DNA of 64,000 nucleotides, from positions 18,776,492 to 18,840,491 of the forward strand of contig NC_133897.1 in NCBI RefSeq assembly GCF_964199755.1, read 5' to 3'. Below are positions 58,625 through 64,000 of this stretch, one piece after another; within the stretch, counting starts at the first letter, position 1; every line of letters starts with the position of its first letter. Under the pieces are notes generated by a model, which ran no database searches, was not told the DNA's origin, and saw only the letters and a program-made list of their open reading frames with translations. A program made the position numbers and the translations under genes. The DNA is from Larus michahellis (Eukaryota; Chordata; Aves; Charadriiformes; Laridae).

Positions 58625-59775
58625 ACGATAGTCAAAGACTGTGGATGTTGTCTACCTGGAGTTTAGTAACACCTTTGACACTGTTTCCCACAGCATTCTC
58701 CTGGAGAAACTGGCTGCTTATCACTTGGACAGGTGTATTTTTTGCTGGGTAAAAAACTGGCTGGATGTCCAGGCCCAGAGTGATGGTGAATGGAGTTAAA
58801 TCCAGTTGGCGGCCAGTCACAAGTGGTGTTCCCCAGGGCTCAGTATTGGGGATGGTTCTGTTTAATAGCTTTATCAATGACCTGGACAAGGGGATCGAGT
58901 GCACCCTCAGTAAGTTTGCAGATGACACCATGTTGGGCAGGAATGTTGATCTTGAGGGTAGGAAGGTTCTACAGAGGGACCTGGTCAAGCTGGATCGATG
59001 GGCTGAGCCCAATGGTATGAGGTCCCAACAAGGCCAAGTGCTGGGTCCTGCACTTGGGTCACAACAACCCCATGCAGCCCTACAGGCTTGGGACAGTGGC
59101 CAGAAAGCTGCCCGGAGGAAAAGGACCTGGGCGTGTTGGTCAACAGCTGGCTGAATATAAGCCAGCATGTGCCCAGGATGACCAATAGCATCCTGGTTTG
59201 TATCAGAAAGTGTGGCCAGCAGGACTAGGGAATTGATCATCCCCCTGTACTCAGTACTGGTGAGGCCCCACCTCGAATACTGTGTCCAGTTTTGGGCCCC
59301 TCACTACAAGACAGACATTAAGGTCCTGGAGCGTGTCCAGAGAAGGGCAATGAAGCTGGTGAAGGGACTGGAGAAAAGTCTTACGAGGAGCCACTGAGGG
59401 AACTGGGGTTGTTTAGCCTGGAGAAAAGGAGGCTGAGGGGAGACTTTATGGCTCTCTACAACTACCTGAAAGGAGGGTATAGCGAGGTGGGGTTGGTCTT
59501 TTCTCCCATGTAACAAGGAATAGGGCAAGAGGAAATGACCTCAAGTTGCGCCAGGGGAGGTTTAGGGTGGATATTAGGAAAAATTTCTTCACAGAAAAGG
59601 TTATCAAACATTGGCACAGGCTGCCCAGGGAAGTGGTGGAATCACCATCCCTGGAGGCATTTAAAAGATGGGTAGATGTGGTGCTGAGGGACATGGTTTA
59701 GTGGTGGTTTTGGCAATGTTAGGTTAATGGTTTGACTCATAAAGGTCCCTTCCAACCTCGATGATTCTATGATTA
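58625..59775 (+). repeat. CR1 LINE, 3' part of ORF2 through the tail
   Basis: Plus-strand CR1 starts within the RT domain (GGATGTTGTCTACCTGGAGT), passes the FADDTMLG active-site stretch near 58910 and the [17 protein letters not shown] stretch near 59270, and ends in GATTCTATGATT. Several frameshifts break it. It shares subfamily-specific peptide stretches with the copy at 1-1133. It separates the convergent 3' ends of PTCHD3 and YME1L1. Confidence 0.95.
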
Positions 59776-59784
59776 AATGTTTCA

Positions 59785-61110
59785 GTGTCCATATTTGTGC
59801 TTTTATTGTGGCAAATGATACAGCCATTTCTGCACTGGTGAAGCTGCCAAAGGAGCAGGTAATGCACTCATATTGTCCAACACCAAAGGAAGGAATCTTC
59901 ATAAATACTAGAGAGAACAAAGGGGAGTCATGGTCCTGGAAAAAGAATGGAAATCTGCTGAAAGCTGAGTGAGTGGCCTGCTTAGTGAGTACTCTTACCC
60001 CTCTGACTCTGTTCTCCGGCCATGTTTTAGAAGCAAAAATAGCTCTACTTGCTTCTAGGAAATGTTTCTGAACAGATGAAAACGACACACCGCAGTGGCT
60101 TGATTACTCTATTTTCACAGCCAGCTTAAGGGATCAAGCTCTAGAAAACTGTTGTGACATTTCAGCTGACTCAGGTCATGACACAGTAGTAGGCAGCCAG
60201 AAAAGGCAGACCACACCTTTCACTAGAAGTTTCCATTTTCTTTGTATTAAGCTTGATGGCAGAATTTTGGCATAAGTCAGCCTTGGTAATGCAGGAAATT
60301 CAGAATCATGCTCTAGTTTGAAGTTCTTATTTTATGTGCCACCATGCTTGTGATGGCTATTTGAAAAACAAACAGTGCATCAAAGCACCTCACTCTGACC
60401 CATTTTCAGCAACACGAGGCTGCGTACTCAAAAGTCAGGTTATTCTCACCATCTGATGTTTTGGAAGCTGCCTTTGTGGCCTCCTGCCTCTGTCCAATGA
60501 TTTTGCGAGGAGGAATTTCAGCTCCTAGGTGCACCTGAGAACACCAGAGGTCAAACCCAATGCCTAAATAGCCAAGTTTCTTTGAAACCCCACAGATACT
60601 GCAATGCACACAACCATCTAGGTGTAACTGTAAACTCTTCAATAACACCCCTGCTGGTAAATTGGCCAGAAAACGGAGATACCTTTTACACTTGATGGCT
60701 GATCTCTAACGGTCTTCTTTCATGACCCAATGATACACCACTCTTTTTTGAGACTGTGCTCACTTCTTTGCATACAGCAAGAAGCTTTTGAATGAGAAAG
60801 ACCTCCCAAACCAGATCATCCAATATAGATTTTAGTGACTTCAAAAGTGAAAAAGTTTTTTGCTTTTGTTTCTAAATGCAGATTCACATGATTTAGCTGG
60901 GAAAGTTACCATCCAAGTCCCGCTACTGAAGCAGTAATTGAAAAAAGCTCTTGAATTTCTAGGGAGAACATTCCCTAGAAATCTAATTAGAGAGAGTGCA
61001 ATTTTGCCATCATTCTTAAATTTATTTACAAGTTTAAATGTTTTATACACTTCAATTTACATAGTAGGGAACTTGGTATTACATTTTATAACAATTTACA
61101 GTGAATAAAA
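59785..61110. other. Intergenic between the CR1 and the YME1L1 3' end
   Basis: No repeat was recognised. The only structured element is the exon-like segment at 60450-60534, listed separately. Other frames are short and chance-like. Confidence 0.45.
60450..60534 (-). other. Candidate orphan coding exon, 28 codons plus one base
   Basis: On the minus strand the segment has an acceptor (CTCTGGTGTTCTCAG) and a donor (GATG|GTGAGAAT), with an open frame that includes LGAEIPPRKIIGQRQEATKA. The composition looks protein-like and the borders are good, but I recognise no family. It lies downstream of the YME1L1 polyadenylation site on the same strand. It could be an exon of an unrecognised gene, of a readthrough transcript, a decayed gene, or coincidence. 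Confidence 0.3.
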
Positions 61111-61141
61111 AGAAAACCAATATGCATAATTAAAATTAACC

Positions 61142-61147
61142 TTTATT
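61142..61147 (-). terminator. YME1L1: Polyadenylation signal of YME1L1
   Basis: The plus strand reads TTTATT, giving AATAAA on minus about 1650 nt downstream of the YME1L1 stop codon. The intervening sequence (61148-62794) is AT-rich without coding potential, as expected for a long 3' UTR. Cleavage should fall near 61115-61130. Confidence 0.6.
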
Positions 61148-62794
61148 ACTGCAAAACAGATGCCAAATATGCAGTATATTTCTGTTTCTGTTGGCATATT
61201 TCTAAAATACATGTACAACTGTAACTAGTCAGCCTAGACATTTGGTATACTGTTTTATAACATTTGGAAGGTCTCCCACACTGCACTGGGATGTCACTAT
61301 AGTAAGCTGACAAAATAGGCAAATAGAAAGTTATCTTGGTTTCGAAAGAAAAAAAATGCACGTGCTTTTACTAAAAAAACTAGGTAATAATCAAGCATTA
61401 CACTCAGAAAATTCTAAAATACTATGTTACTTTCTAGTTTTAAGTGTAGCTACCACTTTCCATTCACATTTATTGGCACCAGCCCAACTATTTTAATGTC
61501 CAAGTATGGTAACCTTCAACATTAATATGCTAATAAAGGCCCTCTCTGCAACAGAAGTTTATAGTCCCAAGAGTCTACAATTAATTGTGCAGAAAGATTA
61601 TGATCAAGATGTGTTATTCCTAAAAACCAGTTCCATGAGATCAGAATACTGGCATATAATTGCTAGCAATCACTTCCATTTGACTGGAAACTGCTTTTGT
61701 TTTCAAAAACTTATTATCTTAGAATTTCCAGAGGTTTCTTTAAGGGCTGAAAGAAAAGGTTTTATTTCCCTACTTCTACTGTAGAAAAGAACTGGGAATG
61801 TTATTTGAAACAACACACGCTTCAAACATTTTCTGAACTACTCTTTAGTGAGCAATATTGCCCTCTTTGAAGAAATTATCTGTCGGATTATCAAACGCCC
61901 GTACATAGTATTAGTAGAAACTAGTTCTGTAGAATCTCCAGCAGTGTAAAAGCACTGTCAAAGCACTGTCATCCATCTACTGCAGTAATAAAAAAAAAAT
62001 AATCTAAATCTTGTCAGCAGCACATCAGAGGTCACAGGTATTTCTCTTATCCCTGCCACATTTCTGCCCAAAATGTGGTCCAAAGAGGCTTAGACATGTT
62101 TAGCCTGTTGGGTTTGCATTAAAATTTCTCTCCCAGCCATACACGTGTGTATTTTAACCCCAAGAGCACTGAAAAAACAATCACTGATGTTTTTTTTCCT
62201 CTAACATGGAGCTCCCACAATTCCCTTTAATAGAGATGCACTGTATAGCCGCTTCATTCTTAGAGATGTTTTGTTACATTTCTAAGAAGTCTTCTTTAAA
62301 AGTGATCTCTAGCCTCAGAGTATGAGCGTGGGTTAGACTACGTACTACTATTTTACAAATCAATCTGTCACTATCCATAAAACATTCCACAGCTCGTGTT
62401 GTGGGGTATCACTTCAAACGCACATGCAGCAGGATGACCCAGGAAGCTATGCCAAAACACACCAGCATATCTGCATGTTTTTCTTTACAGCTTCAACACA
62501 TTTGACTAAACCAAAATGCTGAATTCAACCCTGAGATTTATCCTTCTGAATAACTTCTTGTGGGAAGAGTACAGGGAGCAGAGGATGAGGAACTTGCTTT
62601 ATTTTGTGTGTCTTACTCTGATTAGACACAACAAATAGATGAGTAACAGAAGCTCACAAGAGACAGAATAATATTAAAGTGTCACTAATGCCATACACAC
62701 ATCAGGAAGGGGAAAAGAAGGCTATGCTGCGTAAGACTACTGCATTGCTAGATGTACATTCTTCAAATTATCAGTTGCTGTATCCCAGAAGTTA

Positions 62795-62938
62795 TCATCT
62801 TACTTCCAGTTTTTTTCCCTCTAGAACAATTTGGATTTCTTTGGCATCCAAAGTCTCGTATTTCAATAAAGCTTCTGCTAAATTCTTGTGTTCTTTTGCA
62901 TGAGTCTTCAGGATGTTCTTTGCTCGTTCATACGAGTC
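62795..62938 (-). CDS. YME1L1: ATP-dependent zinc metalloprotease YME1L1, last coding exon (partial gene)
   Basis: YME1L1 is the i-AAA protease of the mitochondrial inner membrane, facing the intermembrane space. It processes OPA1 and degrades small TIM proteins and lipid-transfer proteins. Only the C-terminal 47 residues are here: from DSYERAKNILKTHAKEHKNL to the terminal EIQIVLEGKKLEVR followed by TGA (62797-62795). This matches the vertebrate YME1L1 C-terminus almost exactly as I know it. The catalytic AAA and HEXXH parts lie beyond the right edge. The exon begins in phase 0 after an AG acceptor (TTAATATTAG). The gene runs leftward, convergent with PTCHD3. Confidence 0.95.
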   Translation of the reverse strand, partial: DSYERAKNILKTHAKEHKNLAEALLKYETLDAKEIQIVLEGKKLEVR

Positions 62939-64000
62939 CTAATATTAAAAAAGGTGGAAGGAGATTTTGAGACTTCAGAACAAAACAGCAAGATTCCACT
63001 TTAAAAATTGTTTCCAGGTAAATACAACATGAAACACATATTTAAAGTTGTGCCTTACATTTCATAGCTAGCACAGCTCTTGTCTCTCAAAGGTTTAAAG
63101 TCTAACTGACATAATTAATTAAAAAAAACCACAACAAACAACCAAACTTTATACCACCTTTGCATTTTGCAGAAGTAGGACTAAAAATAAAGTCCTTGAG
63201 ACAAACCTCAGTAGTTTTTACATGTGACTTAGAGAAGACTTAATGATTTGAAAAGTTGCCAATTAAATTAGTATTTGATTTTACATTATGAGCATTCAAG
63301 GAATGTTCCTCAAAGACTCATGTTTTTAAAAGCTTATCAAACTCTCGAAGTATTATGTACTTTTAGAAAGCTGAAAGCTACCCAAGTCCCAGCTGCTGCA
63401 AGCAGATGCACATTGCCAGCACTACCAGCTTCAACTTTAACTTCTAGTTCTACATAGATAGTTCTTACATGACCGAGTCAGTTTAAAACAGCTACAGCAA
63501 AAGTGTTAAATGGTTTAAATGTTATGATATAACTAATTCTCCTGCCTGTACCAAACAAATTCAGATTACCACAGCAGTGATCTAAAGTTCTGTGATTATC
63601 AAATGTTAGAAGTTTCCTTAAGCATCCGACACTGATCACTGTGAGGAAGAGGATACTGAAAAGGCAACTCTTTGATCTGATATGGCCATTCCTATGATTC
63701 TATACAAAATTATTTAGCTGCAAGTTATGAAATGTAAGAGTAACACAAAAAGATTCTCATTTGTTCTAAAAGAATTTACAGCCATACGTTTTTTTTCTTC
63801 TAATAATACGTTATTAATTGAATATATTTAAAAACCTAACACCAACAACTTGTTTCTCACTACTTGAGCATGACAATCACCAAAAAGTTTTGATATGCAG
63901 AGATTCAGAGTTAACACCTGCATTAAAGGCTTGGGAATACTTTCATACACCTGTGCCTTTTCACCAGTATGCATCACCAAACTGAATAATCAAGTAAGCT
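62939..64000 (-). other. YME1L1: YME1L1 last intron (partial)
   Basis: AT-rich sequence upstream of the last exon on the minus strand, with no further exon recognised before the window ends. A short repeat-tail-like sequence (GATATGGCCATTCCTATGAT) lies near 63680. Confidence 0.7.

Overview
This is nuclear DNA of a bird. The evidence is the density of CR1 LINEs with avian-type 3' tails (GAATCATAGAATCATAGAATGG and similar), an LTR of the widespread avian ERVL type, introns with canonical GT-AG junctions, and a compact neighbourhood of recognisable vertebrate genes. There is no bacterial-style gene packing. The species cannot be named from the window.

Layout. (1) 1-5.3 kb, on the minus strand: an old CR1, a solo LTR with a clean 6-bp target duplication, and eroded pieces of a second polyketide synthase (PKS) gene. 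(2) 11.1-24.9 kb, minus strand: a complete six-exon animal type I iterative PKS of 2106 residues, with KS-AT-DH-(degenerate ER)-KR-ACP order and no thioesterase. This is the family of the budgerigar pigment synthase MuPKS and of fish otolith PKS. (3) 25-50 kb: mostly transposon graveyard. It holds a long CR1 with an ORF1 remnant, three CR1s in the same orientation, an ERVL-type LTR, a deleted retrovirus and two pentanucleotide microsatellites. (4) 50.3-57.5 kb, plus strand: PTCHD3, a patched/RND-type membrane protein of 870 residues in four exons, starting in a CpG island. (5) 61.1-64 kb, minus strand: the last coding exon and long 3' UTR of YME1L1, the mitochondrial inner-membrane i-AAA protease. 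PTCHD3 and YME1L1 point tail to tail, with a CR1 between them.

The three genes do not form a pathway. PTCHD3 and YME1L1 both lie in the human 10p12 neighbourhood, so the block looks like conserved synteny with the PKS beside it. The most notable content is the intact PKS. It keeps KS, AT, DH, KR and ACP catalytic residues and the AT arginine at position 644, the position mutated in blue budgerigars. It lies head to tail with a dead paralogue. Two short, well-bordered exon-like segments on the minus strand (49.4 and 60.5 kb) are not explained by the recognised genes.
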